DNA of 64,000 bases from Psychrobacter sp. JCM 18900 (GCF_904846625.1 NZ_CAJHBL010000005.1:62001-126000), one strand, 5' to 3'. Counted from the stretch's first letter, positions 36,062 through 45,763 are shown. A program made the numbers and translations. The notes: generated by a model not told the origin, from the letters alone.

Positions 36062-37348
36062 ATGTCCACACAACAACTCAACAACCCAAGTGCCCCTGAC
36101 GATAGCATTGCCTCGCAACAAGAGGGCTTTAGCTGGCGCATCTTTGGCCCAGGCATTTTGATGGCAACTGCTGCCATTGGTGGTTCGCATTTGATTTCGT
36201 CAACACAGGCCGGTGCTATCTATGGCTGGCAACTGGCCATTATGATTGTATTGGCCAACGTGTTTAAGTATCCGTTTTTTCGCTTCGCAACTGACTACGT
36301 CTACGATACTGGCGAGAGTTTGATTGCAGGCTATGCCAAACGCTCAAAGGTATATCTTTGGGTATATTTTATTCTTTCTATCTTGTCAGCGGTTATTAGT
36401 ACGGGTGCGGTTTCACTTATTGCTGCCGTAATTTTGGGCTTTATGTTGCCAGCCTCACTTGGTCTGTCGACAATGGCGTTATCTCTCATTATCGTCGCAG
36501 TCTCTTGGTTCTTTTTGATTGCAGGGCATTACAAGTTGCTCGATGGTGTGACTAAGTGGATTATGATTGCGCTTACCACGGCAACCGTTGCTGCAGTTAT
36601 CATTGCTGCTGGCAAGCCAACCGTTATGGCAGTAGATTTTGTGGCGGCCTCTCCTTGGAATTTAGCCACGTTGGGCTTCATCGTAGCACTCATGGGCTGG
36701 ATGCCAGCACCGCTAGAGTTTGCAGCGATTACCTCTATGTGGACCTCTGCCAAAGTCAAAGCAGATCACACCACGCATAGCCAAGGCTTGTTAGATTTTA
36801 ACGTTGGCTATGCAGTTTCAGCGATATTGGCGTTGTTCTTCTTATCGTTAGGTGTGTTTGTCCAGTACGGATCAGGACAAGAGATTGAATTGGTCGGCGG
36901 TGCTTATATCAACCAGTTAATCAATATGTATACCGCAACCATTGGTGAATGGTCGAGATTGCTGGTCGCTTTCGTCGCCTTTATGTGTATGTTTGGCACG
37001 ACCATCACCTGTGCTGATGGCTATGGACGTGCTAATGCTGAATGCTGGCGCCTGCTAAAAGGTGAAAGCGAAATCAATAAAAAGCAAATCGCTTTTTGGA
37101 CGACCTATGCCATCGGTGGTGGTCTAGTAATTATCACTTTCTTCACAGGTCAACTAGGCGCTATGCTTAAATTTGCCATGATATCAGCGTTCGTCTCTGC
37201 GCCTATTTTTGGTTGGTTAAACTACTCATTGGTTAAAAAGCATAAGAAACTGTCAGCAGGTATGAACGCCCTGTCTATCGCAGGCTTGATATTCTTAGCA
37301 GGTTTCGCGTTATTGTTCTTGGCCAATATGGCAGGTTTATTTGCTTAA
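36062..37348 (+). CDS. divergent Nramp-family transporter
   Basis: 428 aa from the ATG at 36062 (GAGGT ribosome site upstream), with about eleven membrane helices. The overall frame is Nramp (FGPGILMATAAIGGSHL at helix 1). However, the metal-binding Asp-Pro-Gly-Asn of true Nramp proteins is replaced by a Gly-Gly-Ser-His stretch, and the helix 6 Met-Pro-His is replaced by WMPAPLEFAAIT. It belongs to the group annotated as Nramp-like that lacks these residues, so manganese or iron transport should not be assumed. A hairpin (TAAATCGT 35957-35964, ACGATTTA 35976-35983) lies in its leader and a terminator follows. Neighbouring propionate genes hint at a carboxylate-linked role, but that is speculative. 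Confidence 0.8.
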   Translation: MSTQQLNNPSAPDDSIASQQEGFSWRIFGPGILMATAAIGGSHLISSTQAGAIYGWQLAIMIVLANVFKYPFFRFATDYVYDTGESLIAGYAKRSKVYLWVYFILSILSAVISTGAVSLIAAVILGFMLPASLGLSTMALSLIIVAVSWFFLIAGHYKLLDGVTKWIMIALTTATVAAVIIAAGKPTVMAVDFVAASPWNLATLGFIVALMGWMPAPLEFAAITSMWTSAKVKADHTTHSQGLLDFNVGYAVSAILALFFLSLGVFVQYGSGQEIELVGGAYINQLINMYTATIGEWSRLLVAFVAFMCMFGTTITCADGYGRANAECWRLLKGESEINKKQIAFWTTYAIGGGLVIITFFTGQLGAMLKFAMISAFVSAPIFGWLNYSLVKKHKKLSAGMNALSIAGLIFLAGFALLFLANMAGLFA

Positions 37349-37732
37349 GCTTTTGCTTAATTTAAAACTCAGCACTTAACACTCTTATTTAAGTGAAACA
37401 TAAGCCCTAATAGCCTAGCTGTTGGGGCTTTTTGATGATTGTCGTTAAATTAATAAAACAGTAATCATGAAGTAGCAAACTTAGTAATTGTAACTAAATG
37501 TAAAAAATAGACGATTCTAAAAGCTGTAATTTTAAGCAATATGAATACTTATCATAGGAAATTACCAATAAATGCATAATGCTATTTAAATTATGAATAC
37601 TATTAAAAATACTACATACAATTATTATTTAAATTAAATATTAATTGAGAACTCAAACTTTTCAGACATGAATAATTGAGTATAATCAGCTACAACAATT
37701 AGAATATTTTCCCTCCATGTAAGGACAATCAT
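37349..37732. other. 384-bp gap before prpB
   Basis: It holds the Nramp-like gene terminator, then very AT-rich DNA. A TATAAT at 37681-37686 is a plausible -10 for prpB, but no good -35 was found at standard spacing. An AAGGAC ribosome site precedes the prpB ATG. Confidence 0.45.
37403..37433 (+). terminator. intrinsic terminator after the Nramp-like gene
   Basis: AGCCC-TAA-TAG pairs with CTG-TTG-GGGCT (one wobble-type step), followed by a T-run. Confidence 0.65.
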
Positions 37733-38626
37733 ATGACTTCATCTTCAGCAGGCGCGCGCTTTCGCAGTGCCCTCACTCAAAAAAATGATAACAACCAGCC
37801 ATTACAGATTGCAGGCGCTATCAATGCCTATACAGCGATGATGGCGACCCAAGTTGGTCACCAAGCGTTGTATCTCTCGGGTGCTGGCGTGGCCAATGCG
37901 TCATTTGGCTTGCCTGATCTAGGTATGACCAGCCTTGATAACGTACTAGAAGATGCTCGCCGTATCACCGATGCCGTTGATACACCATTATTGGTTGATA
38001 TCGATACTGGCTTTGGTGGCGCGTTCAACATCGCTCAAACCATCAGAAAGATGGAAAAAGCAGGTGTTGCGGCAGTACATATCGAAGACCAAGTGGCACA
38101 AAAACGTTGTGGTCATCGCCCTAACAAAGAAATCGTTAGTATCTCAGAGATGGTTGATCGTCTAAAAGCAGCACTAGATGCCAAGACTGACCCTGACTTT
38201 GTGGTGATGGCTCGTACAGACGCCCTATCAGTAGAAGGTTTGGACGCTGCTGTTGAACGTGCCGTTGCCTTCCAAGAAGCTGGCGCAGACATGATCTTTG
38301 CAGAAGCGCTAACTGATATCGAGATGTATCGTAAGTTCACTGATGTGTTGGATATTCCGGTACTAGCAAACATGACAGAGTTTGGTCAGACAGATCTATA
38401 TACCACCGATCAGTTGTATAGTGTGGGTGTCGAGATGGTGCTATATCCACTATCCGCTTTCCGCGCTATGAACAAAGCGGCATTGAACGTTTATCAGCAC
38501 TTATTAGATGATGGCACACAAGACAAAGTCGTCGATACCATGCAGACTCGCATGGAGCTCTATGATTTCTTGAACTATCATGAGTTTGAGCAGACACTAG
38601 ACAAGCTATTTGCTGATAATAAGTAG
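37733..38626 (+). CDS. prpB: 2-methylisocitrate lyase
   Basis: 297 aa, the usual PrpB length. The isocitrate-lyase superfamily signature KRCGH is present ([12 protein letters not shown], about residue 122), with the metal-binding region [18 protein letters not shown] before it and [13 protein letters not shown] after it. It splits 2-methylisocitrate into pyruvate and succinate, the last step of propionate breakdown. It is the first gene of the dispersed 2-methylcitrate cluster; a hairpin (38659-38694) follows. Confidence 0.95.
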   Translation: MTSSSAGARFRSALTQKNDNNQPLQIAGAINAYTAMMATQVGHQALYLSGAGVANASFGLPDLGMTSLDNVLEDARRITDAVDTPLLVDIDTGFGGAFNIAQTIRKMEKAGVAAVHIEDQVAQKRCGHRPNKEIVSISEMVDRLKAALDAKTDPDFVVMARTDALSVEGLDAAVERAVAFQEAGADMIFAEALTDIEMYRKFTDVLDIPVLANMTEFGQTDLYTTDQLYSVGVEMVLYPLSAFRAMNKAALNVYQHLLDDGTQDKVVDTMQTRMELYDFLNYHEFEQTLDKLFADNK

Positions 38627-38658
38627 CTAATAACTAATAATTGCCAAGTAGCAACGCC

Positions 38659-38694
38659 GAAACGATAAACCATCTCTGTGTGCTTTATCGTTTC
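38659..38694 (+). terminator. 11-bp perfect hairpin after prpB
   Basis: GAAACGATAAA pairs with TTTATCGTTTC. No T-run follows, so it may mark mRNA processing or partial termination between prpB and the lipoprotein gene. Confidence 0.45.
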
Positions 38695-38726
38695 AAAATC
38701 CGTCTTTATTTATCTTTAGGTTATTT

Positions 38727-39383
38727 ATGCCATTTTTTACTGCTCATACGGTTGTCAAATCCTCACTACTTAGTAGCACGCTAGCGGCGCTGTTATTCAT
38801 GACGGGCTGTGATAAAACACCAGAAACCGTTGACGATACTGCCAGTGATACGAGCGAAACTGTGGTTAGCGAAAGCGAAGCTGCACCTTCAGAGACTAAT
38901 GCTCAAAACGACTTGATTATGACGACGATTACGCTAGATACCGTCAACGGCCTATTGTTTGCACCAATTATCAATAGTGGTGCGCTCAGTGAAGAGCAAG
39001 TCAGCTGCCTTGAATCACGTGACAAAGACTTGGGTAAAGCGGAAGTCGATCGTTTTTATAAGAGTCAGTTTACCGATGCGGAGTTAAAAGAATTAGATGA
39101 CTTTTATATGTCGGATGTAGGTAAAAAACTGCTTGCTTTTGGCAATGAGCAATTGCGCGTCATGAATGGCGAAGAAGTAGCAACGCCAATGGCTGACCCT
39201 ACCCCAGAAGAAATGACTGAGATTCAGACATTTATGGAGTCACCACTGGGTGCCAAATATATGAAGATCAACAATGCAGAAGGCGAAGGCAGCGCAATGG
39301 AAGTCTTAAATGGCCCTATTGAAGCTGAATTTGAGCGCTGTAAGGTCGATTTAGACGGTCCACAGCCTGAACAGCCTGCATAA
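38727..39383 (+). CDS. lipoprotein with DUF2059-like domain
   Basis: 218 aa. A lipoprotein signal ends in FMTGC (Cys about residue 28), then comes an acidic Thr/Ser/Glu linker. The C-terminal region (FYKSQFTDAELKELDDFYMS, then DVGKKLLAFGNEQ) resembles DUF2059, a helical periplasmic domain of unknown role. It sits between prpB and prpC, 101 and 92 bp from them, on the same strand. There is no known link of this domain to propionate use, so it may simply be an inserted gene. Confidence 0.75.
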   Translation: MPFFTAHTVVKSSLLSSTLAALLFMTGCDKTPETVDDTASDTSETVVSESEAAPSETNAQNDLIMTTITLDTVNGLLFAPIINSGALSEEQVSCLESRDKDLGKAEVDRFYKSQFTDAELKELDDFYMSDVGKKLLAFGNEQLRVMNGEEVATPMADPTPEEMTEIQTFMESPLGAKYMKINNAEGEGSAMEVLNGPIEAEFERCKVDLDGPQPEQPA

Positions 39384-39475
39384 CGCTAAACTGGCGCTAT
39401 AGTCATTAACCAAGAAATTTATTATCAGAAACATCGTTTTCACTCAAACAAGCTACCAACAAAAGGAATGTAAAC

Positions 39476-40603
39476 ATGGCAGCACAAAAAGAACTTTCAG
39501 GCGCAGGTCTACGTGGACAAGTCGCTGGTAAAACCTCTCTATCTACCGTTGGCAAATCAGGCTCTGGTCTGACCTATCGCGGTTATGATGTATCAGAGCT
39601 GGCAGATAAATGTATTTTTGAAGAAGTGGCTTATTTGCTGTTATACGGCAATTTGCCTACTCAAAGCGAGCTTGATGCTTATCAAACTAAGCTCAAAAGC
39701 TTGCGTAGCCTACCACAAGCGTTAAAAGACGTGCTTGAACGTATCCCAAGCGATGCGCATCCAATGGATGTGCTACGTACGGGCTGCTCTATGCTCGGTA
39801 ACCTTGAGACCGAAACTGATTTTGCTCAGCAAAACGATCAAACTGACCGTATGCTGGCTGCCTTCCCATCGATTATCAACTACTGGTACCGCTTTACCCA
39901 CGACAATGTGCGTATCGAGACCGATACAGATGACGCCACCATCGGCGGCCACTTTTTGCATCTGCTAAAAGGTGAGAAACCAAACGAGCTACATACAAAA
40001 GTGATGAACGTGTCTCTTATCTTGTACGCAGAGCATGAGTTTAACGCTTCAACCTTTACCGCTCGCGTTTGTGCTTCTACTTTATCTGACATTCATTCTT
40101 GTATCACAGGCGCGATTGGCTCATTACGTGGTCACTTGCATGGCGGTGCTAATGAGGCCGCGATGGATATGATTGAAGGCTTTGGTTCAGCGGATGAAGC
40201 CGAGACAGAAATGATGGCTATGCTGGCACGCAAAGACAAAATCATGGGCTTTGGTCATGCAATCTATAGCGAGTCAGATCCACGCAATGTCGTGATTAAA
40301 GGTTGGGCTGAAAAGCTGGCAGCGGATGTTGGTGACGAAGTGCTGTATCCAGTATCAGTACGCTGTGAAGAGGTCATGTGGCGCGAGAAGAAACTGTTCT
40401 GTAATGCTGACTTTTTCCATGCATCAGCCTATCACTTCATGGGTATTCCAACCAAGCTATTCACCCCTATCTTTGTCTGTTCACGATTGACTGGTTGGGC
40501 CGCTCACGTGTTTGAGCAACGTGCTAACAACCGTATCATTCGTCCAAGTGCGGAATATACTGGTGAAGAGCTGCGTCCTGTACCAGATATGAGTGCTCGT
40601 TAA
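39476..40603 (+). CDS. prpC: 2-methylcitrate synthase
   Basis: 375 aa, of the short citrate-synthase type. Visible blocks are GLTYRGYDVSELA near the N-terminus, the active-site histidine region GSLRGHLHGGANEAAMDM, KIMGFGHAIY with the second His and the catalytic Asp in FCNADFFHASAYH. The C-terminus NRIIRPSAEYTG is typical for PrpC/GltA. It condenses propionyl-CoA with oxaloacetate. Its position between prpB and acnD identifies it as PrpC rather than the TCA citrate synthase. Confidence 0.94.
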   Translation: MAAQKELSGAGLRGQVAGKTSLSTVGKSGSGLTYRGYDVSELADKCIFEEVAYLLLYGNLPTQSELDAYQTKLKSLRSLPQALKDVLERIPSDAHPMDVLRTGCSMLGNLETETDFAQQNDQTDRMLAAFPSIINYWYRFTHDNVRIETDTDDATIGGHFLHLLKGEKPNELHTKVMNVSLILYAEHEFNASTFTARVCASTLSDIHSCITGAIGSLRGHLHGGANEAAMDMIEGFGSADEAETEMMAMLARKDKIMGFGHAIYSESDPRNVVIKGWAEKLAADVGDEVLYPVSVRCEEVMWREKKLFCNADFFHASAYHFMGIPTKLFTPIFVCSRLTGWAAHVFEQRANNRIIRPSAEYTGEELRPVPDMSAR

Positions 40604-40650
40604 ACGGCTGTTATTTAGCAATTATTAAGATGATTTGTGCTAAATAATCT

Positions 40651-40678
40651 TATCAGCTAGCGGCAGTGTTAGCTGATA
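40651..40678. repeat. inverted repeat after prpC
   Basis: TATCAGCTA pairs with TAGCTGATA. It has no T-run and is a weak terminator candidate in the 283-bp gap between prpC and acnD. Confidence 0.4.
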
Positions 40679-40776
40679 CAGGTATGATGATTGAGCCTTG
40701 CTATGATCTCTGCAGGTTTAATCGTCATACGCTATCTTTTTTATAGACCACGCCCTTTTAATTTTCGATATCGCTT

Positions 40777-40818
40777 CTTTAGCAAAGCCTATGATAACGA
40801 ACGATGATTTTGCTAAAG
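40777..40818. repeat. inverted repeat upstream of acnD
   Basis: CTTTAGCAAA (40777-40786) pairs with TTTGCTAAAG (40809-40818), 68 bp before the acnD start. It is a possible leader structure or operator. Confidence 0.45.
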
Positions 40819-40886
40819 GAATGAATTTTTACCCAGTATCAACGCTTAACTACTTATTATAATTAGCCAACAGCCAAAGGTGACTT

Positions 40887-43544
40887 ATGGACAACGCCCT
40901 AGTACAACCAATGAACGAACAATTCAAAAAGCCACTTCCCGGTACTGACCTTTATTACTTTGACACCCGCGAGGCCGTCGAGAGTATCGAAGCTGGCGCG
41001 TACGACAAGCTACCATTTTGCTCAAAAGTATTGTGTGAAAACCTAGTACGCCGTTGCCCACCAGAAGAGTTAACCGATGCGCTAAAGCAGCATATCGAAG
41101 GCAAGCAAGACCTAGACTTTCCTTGGTACCCTGCCCGCGTGGTATGTCATGACATCTTAGGTCAGACCGCGTTTGTTGATTTGGCAGGTTTGCGTGATGC
41201 CATCGCTGAACAAGGCGGCGATCCGTCTAAGGTAAACCCTATCGTGCCAACTCAGCTTATCGTTGACCATTCATTGGCCGTTGAGCACGCAGGCTTCGAA
41301 GATGACGCATTTGAGAAAAACCGTGCGATTGAAGAGCGCCGCAACGATGACCGCTTTCACTTTATTAACTGGTGCCAATATGCCTTTGACAATGTGAATG
41401 TCGTACCGCCTGGTAATGGCATTATGCACCAGATTAACCTAGAAAAAATGTCACCTGTCGTACAGGTCGTGCATAATAAAGCGGGTGAAGAAGTCGCTTT
41501 TGCCGACACCTTAGTTGGTACTGATAGCCACACGCCGATGGTCGATGCACTAGGTGTAATCTCGATCGGTGTTGGCGGTCTAGAAGCCGAAAGCGTCATG
41601 CTGGGTAACCCATCCTATATGCGCCTGCCTGATTATGTGGGTGTCAAATTAACGGGAAAATTACAAAAAGGCATCACTGGTACGGATCTCGTACTGGCGA
41701 TGACTGAGTTCTTACGCGACGCAGGCGTGGTCTCTACCTATATTGAATTCTTTGGTGACGGTGCACGCCAGCTAAGTGTCGGTGATCGTGCTTCTATCTC
41801 CAATATGACGCCTGAATATGGCGCCACTGCCGCGATGTTCTATATCGATGAGCAAACCACTGATTATCTGCGTTTGACTGGTCGTTCTGAGGAACAGATT
41901 AAATTGGTTGAGCAATACGCCAAGCAAACGGGCCTATGGGCTGATGGTATGGAAAAAGCCGAATACGCACGTGTTCTTGAGTTTGATTTGTCATCAGTCG
42001 TACGTAATATGGCAGGTCCGTCGCGTCCACATGCCCGTGTATCAACTACTGACTTGGTTGCCAAAGGTATCGCTCATGGCGCTGACGAAAAATTGCCTGA
42101 ACCAAAAGACGGTTTGATGCCAGATGGCGCGGTTATTATCGCTGCTATTACCAGCTGTACTAATACTTCAAACCCACGCAACATGGTAGCCGCAGGCCTT
42201 GTCGCTCGTAATGCGAACGCCAAAGGCTTATTACGAAAACCTTGGGTAAAGTCGTCACTCGCACCTGGCTCAAAAACGGTCAAGATGTACCTAGAAGAAG
42301 CAGGGCTGATGCCAGAGTTGCAAGAAATTGGCTTTGATGTGGTCGGCTTCGCTTGTACCACGTGTAATGGCATGAGCGGTGCGCTCGACCCTGATATCGA
42401 AAAAGAAATCATCGATAATGATTTATTTACCACAGCAGTTCTATCTGGTAACCGTAACTTCGACGGCCGTATCCATCCGTATGCCAAGCAAGCATTTTTG
42501 GCATCGCCGCCATTGGTTATCGCCTATGCCATCGCTGGTAACATCCGCTTTGATATCGAAAAAGACTCATTGGGTAAAGACCAAGACGGCAATGACGTCT
42601 ATCTAAAAGACATCTGGTTTGATGATGAAGAAGTGGATGCCATTGTTGCGGCGGCTGTTAAGCCTGAGCAATTCAATGCGGTATATATCCCAATGTTTGA
42701 TGAAGCCAAAAAAGACACAGGTAAGGCACTAAGCCCATTGTATGACTGGCGTGAAATGACGACCTATATTCGCCGTCCGCCGTATTGGGAAGGAAAAATG
42801 GCCAAGAAAAATAAACTGACAGGCTTACGTCCGCTTGCAGTCCTTGGTGATAACATCACAACCGACCATATGTCACCATCAAACGCCATTCTTGGCTCAT
42901 CAGCAGCTGGCGAGTATCTCGATACTATGGGCTTGCCTGCTGAGGACTATAACTCATACGCAACCCATCGCGGCGACCATTTAACCGCGCAACGCGCCAC
43001 CTTTGCCAACCCTAAACTATTGAACGAAATGGTACGCGATGAAGATGGCGAAGTTGTCCAAGGCTCACTGGCGCGCCTCGAACCAGAAGGTCAAGTCATG
43101 CGCATGTGGGAAGCGATTGAAACCTACATGAACCGTGAGCAGCCGCTTATCATCATCGCAGGTGATGGCTATGGTCAAGGCTCAAGCCGAGATTGGGCTG
43201 CCAAAGGTGTGCGTCTCGCTGGCGTAGAAGCCGTCGTCGCCGAGGACTTTGAGCGTATTCATCGTCAAAACTTAGTTGGTATGGGCGCGCTGCCTTTACA
43301 GTTTGAAGAAGGCACGACTCGCCATACGCTAAATATCGATGGTACGGAAACCTTTGATGTCACAGGCGAAGTCTCGGCTGGCGGGTTGATGACTTTAGTG
43401 ATCCATCGTGCCGATGGTAGTACCACTGAGACGCCGATTATCTGCCGCTTAGATACGGCTGATGAGGTTAAAATGTACAATGCTGGCGGTATGCTACAAC
43501 GCTTTGCTAAAGAGTTTATCGAAGGTACGCTTGATATCGTCTAA
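40887..43544 (+). CDS. acnD: Fe/S-dependent 2-methylcitrate dehydratase AcnD
   Basis: 885 aa, aconitase superfamily. The start FKKPLPGTDLYYFDTREAVE is typical of AcnD rather than AcnA. The three Fe-S cysteines are visible: ITSCTNTSNPRNM (near residue 424) and the pair in FACTTCNGMSG (near 490). The C-terminal swivel domain holds GDGYGQGSSRDWAAKG. With PrpF it makes 2-methylaconitate from 2-methylcitrate by a route alternative to PrpD. It sits between prpC and the toxin-antitoxin/prpF segment and is followed by a terminator. Confidence 0.93.
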   Translation: MDNALVQPMNEQFKKPLPGTDLYYFDTREAVESIEAGAYDKLPFCSKVLCENLVRRCPPEELTDALKQHIEGKQDLDFPWYPARVVCHDILGQTAFVDLAGLRDAIAEQGGDPSKVNPIVPTQLIVDHSLAVEHAGFEDDAFEKNRAIEERRNDDRFHFINWCQYAFDNVNVVPPGNGIMHQINLEKMSPVVQVVHNKAGEEVAFADTLVGTDSHTPMVDALGVISIGVGGLEAESVMLGNPSYMRLPDYVGVKLTGKLQKGITGTDLVLAMTEFLRDAGVVSTYIEFFGDGARQLSVGDRASISNMTPEYGATAAMFYIDEQTTDYLRLTGRSEEQIKLVEQYAKQTGLWADGMEKAEYARVLEFDLSSVVRNMAGPSRPHARVSTTDLVAKGIAHGADEKLPEPKDGLMPDGAVIIAAITSCTNTSNPRNMVAAGLVARNANAKGLLRKPWVKSSLAPGSKTVKMYLEEAGLMPELQEIGFDVVGFACTTCNGMSGALDPDIEKEIIDNDLFTTAVLSGNRNFDGRIHPYAKQAFLASPPLVIAYAIAGNIRFDIEKDSLGKDQDGNDVYLKDIWFDDEEVDAIVAAAVKPEQFNAVYIPMFDEAKKDTGKALSPLYDWREMTTYIRRPPYWEGKMAKKNKLTGLRPLAVLGDNITTDHMSPSNAILGSSAAGEYLDTMGLPAEDYNSYATHRGDHLTAQRATFANPKLLNEMVRDEDGEVVQGSLARLEPEGQVMRMWEAIETYMNREQPLIIIAGDGYGQGSSRDWAAKGVRLAGVEAVVAEDFERIHRQNLVGMGALPLQFEEGTTRHTLNIDGTETFDVTGEVSAGGLMTLVIHRADGSTTETPIICRLDTADEVKMYNAGGMLQRFAKEFIEGTLDIV

Positions 43545-43591
43545 GGCTATCCTGTAAGTTTTAGCGTGATAAGCAGTAAAGTATAAAGATC

Positions 43592-43630
43592 GCCGATGTT
43601 GTATAACTTTATATGACATCGGCTTTTATT
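43592..43630 (+). terminator. intrinsic terminator after acnD
   Basis: GCCGATGT pairs with ACATCGGC, followed by TTTTATTT. It separates acnD transcription from the toxin-antitoxin pair and prpF. Confidence 0.7.
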
Positions 43631-43694
43631 TGCTTTTGCGTTCTATACACTGAGTTTTGTTACTTACTCCTAAGTACTAGATAGTAGGTAAATA

Positions 43695-43740
43695 TTGAGT
43701 TTACTTAACCAATGACGTAATATGTACTATATATTGTACA
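43695..43740 (+). promoter_or_regulatory. yefM/yoeB promoter and operator
   Basis: TTGAGT (43695-43700), a 17-bp spacer and TAATAT (43718-43723) form a promoter. TGTACT (43723-43728) and TGTACA (43735-43740) are centred 12 bp apart, within the imperfect palindrome TGTACTATATATTGTACA. TGTACA pairs with 12-bp spacing are the known YefM operator geometry, so autorepression is expected. Confidence 0.75.
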
Positions 43741-43772
43741 AGTTATGCAAAATATCATGAAAGGAGTAAGCC

Positions 43773-44099
43773 ATGAGAGTCGTTAGTTTTTCAGAAGCCA
43801 GAAAGCACTTAAAGTCCGTCCTAGACACGGTAAATGATGATGCCAACGCCACTATCGTAACCCGCCGTGACGCTGATGATGCCGTTGTGATGTCGCTTGA
43901 TTATTACAACAGCCTGATGGAAACCGTCTATCTGCTAAAATCTCCTGCCAATGCAGCGCACTTAGCGGACTCTATTGCCCAATATAAAGCTGGCAAGACT
44001 GTTACGCGTGAGCTAATTGATACGGTAGAAAATAGTGATAAAGGTGATGGTAGCAGCAATAATAATGAGCATACGGATGGCGATATTGAAAGTGCTTGA
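43773..44099 (+). CDS. yefM: antitoxin of the Phd/YefM family
   Basis: 108 aa. The N-terminal Phd/YefM DNA-binding fold is clear (VVSFSEARKHLKSVLDTV; ATIVTRRDADDAVVMSLDYY), followed by NSLMETVYLLKSPANAAHL, the toxin-neutralising part. The last 20 or so residues are an acidic, Gly/Asn-rich extension beyond the usual length of about 83-90. It has an AAGGAG ribosome site and its own promoter with a TGTACA operator. It is directly followed by the YoeB toxin gene and lies between acnD and prpF. Confidence 0.92.
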   Translation: MRVVSFSEARKHLKSVLDTVNDDANATIVTRRDADDAVVMSLDYYNSLMETVYLLKSPANAAHLADSIAQYKAGKTVTRELIDTVENSDKGDGSSNNNEHTDGDIESA

Positions 44100-44134
44100 A
44101 CTCAAAGGCTTTAATCAATGCAAAGGGTCTAACA

Positions 44135-44395
44135 ATGAGTGAACAACTAGCATGGACAGACGCTGCATGGAAAGACTACCTGTACTGGCAAACGCAAGAC
44201 AAAAAAACACTCAAACGTATTAACAAACTCATCACCGAATGTAAGCGTAATCCGTTTGAAGGCATTGGCAAACCTGAACCCCTAAAAGAAAACCTATCCG
44301 GATTTTGGTCAAGACGCATCGATGACGCCAATCGGTTGGTATATGCCGTCGATGATAACTATCTGACGATTATCTCTTGTCGCTATCATTATTAA
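44135..44395 (+). CDS. yoeB: YoeB/Txe-family mRNA endonuclease toxin
   Basis: 86 aa from the ATG at 44135, which gives the standard YoeB start (LAWTDAAWKDYLYWQTQDKK) and has an AAAGGG site; an in-frame TTG at 44096 would add 13 atypical residues. The family end SCRYHY with the catalytic His-Tyr is intact, as are PLKENLSGFWSRRIDDANRL and its conserved arginines. It is a ribosome-dependent mRNA endonuclease, neutralised by the antitoxin encoded 36 bp upstream. It looks functional. Confidence 0.92.
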   Translation: MSEQLAWTDAAWKDYLYWQTQDKKTLKRINKLITECKRNPFEGIGKPEPLKENLSGFWSRRIDDANRLVYAVDDNYLTIISCRYHY

Positions 44396-44471
44396 CGAGC
44401 GTTCTTAGGCGTTTATGCTTACTGATGGCACCATACCTACTCTTATAACAATATAAAAAGGACTTAATACA

Positions 44472-45725
44472 GTGGCCCAAACCAATTCTAAATCAAAACC
44501 TTCTTTCACCCCGCAAATATCCGTTCCTGCTACCTATATGCGCGGTGGTACCTCAAAAGGTACGTTCTTTAAATTATCTGACTTACCTGAGCGTTGCCAA
44601 GTCGCTGGTGAATCACGTGATAAATTTTTGTTACGTGTCATCGGCAGCCCAGATCCTTATGGCAAGCAAATCGATGGCTTAGGTAATGGTAGCTCTAGTA
44701 CGTCAAAAACGGTTATTCTATCGGCCTCTGATAAATCAGATCACGATGTAAATTATCTTTTTGGACAAGTCAATATCGCTAAGCCTATGATTGATTGGGC
44801 GGGTAACTGTGGCAACTTAACCGCAGCGGTTGGTGCTTGCGCCATTAATATGGGCCTGGTCGATGCTGACAAAATTGCTAATAGTATCGACGAAAATGCT
44901 GAAAGCAGTATTTGTGAAGTACGCATTTGGCAAGAAAATATCGGTAAAACGATTATTGCTCATGTTCCCATCTATAAAGACGCAAATAACAAAGTACAGG
45001 TTCAAGAGACGGGCGATTTTGAATTAGACGGTGTCACCTTCCCAGCCGCTGAAGTCAAAATTGAGTTTATTGACCCTGTAGATGCTACTAGCGACATGTT
45101 CCCTACTGGTAACTTAGTCGATGAATTCGATGTGTCAGGCTGCGGTCTAAACGCTGATAGCATCAAAGCGACCTTCATTACTGCGGGTATCCCAACCATC
45201 TTTATGAAAGCTGAAGATTTAGGCTTTACGGGTACTGAATTACAAGGCGACATTAATAGTGACAGCGAGCTACTTACCAAGCTTGAGAAAATCCGTGCTA
45301 CAGGCGGCGTTGCGATGGGACTATTTAAAGACGTAAGCGAGGCACAGACCAGTCAACACATTCCTAAAATTGCTTGGGTTGGCGCAGCACAGAGCTATAT
45401 CGCCTCTAGTGGTAAGTCGGTTAATGCAAGTGAGATTGATTTAGTGGTACGTGCCATGAGTATGGGTCAATTGCATCACGCTATGATGGGTACAGCAGCA
45501 GTCGCTATTGCCGCCGCAGCAACCACACAAGGCACGCTCGTCAATCAAGCAGCAGGCGCTGGTGAGCTGACAGAGGTGCGTTTTGGCCATCCATCAGGTA
45601 CATTGCTCGTTGGCGGAAAAACCGAACTGGTCGATGGGCGCTGGCAAGCCAAAAAAGTGTCGATGAGTCGCTCAGCAAGGCGTATCATGGTTGGTGAAAT
45701 TTTTGTGCCAGCGGATGCATTTTAA
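44472..45725 (+). CDS. prpF: 2-methylaconitate cis-trans isomerase PrpF
   Basis: 417 aa from a GTG start with an AAGGAC ribosome site. PrpF family blocks are visible: VPATYMRGGTSKGTFFKLSD (residues about 17-36), DWAGNCGNLTAAVGACAI and the C-terminal RFGHPSGTLLVGG. It isomerises the trans form of 2-methylaconitate produced by AcnD. It is normally directly beside acnD; here the YefM/YoeB pair lies between them. It begins 76 bp after yoeB with no terminator between, so it may be read from the toxin-antitoxin promoter. Confidence 0.93.
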   Translation: MAQTNSKSKPSFTPQISVPATYMRGGTSKGTFFKLSDLPERCQVAGESRDKFLLRVIGSPDPYGKQIDGLGNGSSSTSKTVILSASDKSDHDVNYLFGQVNIAKPMIDWAGNCGNLTAAVGACAINMGLVDADKIANSIDENAESSICEVRIWQENIGKTIIAHVPIYKDANNKVQVQETGDFELDGVTFPAAEVKIEFIDPVDATSDMFPTGNLVDEFDVSGCGLNADSIKATFITAGIPTIFMKAEDLGFTGTELQGDINSDSELLTKLEKIRATGGVAMGLFKDVSEAQTSQHIPKIAWVGAAQSYIASSGKSVNASEIDLVVRAMSMGQLHHAMMGTAAVAIAAAATTQGTLVNQAAGAGELTEVRFGHPSGTLLVGGKTELVDGRWQAKKVSMSRSARRIMVGEIFVPADAF

Positions 45726-45763
45726 GCGTAGCCATGGCTTATCTTAATTTGCGATAGAGTTTT

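Noticed and set aside
44096..44134. TTG start for yoeB overlapping the antitoxin stop
   Set aside because: The 13 extra residues are atypical for YoeB, and the ATG at 44135 has its own ribosome site.
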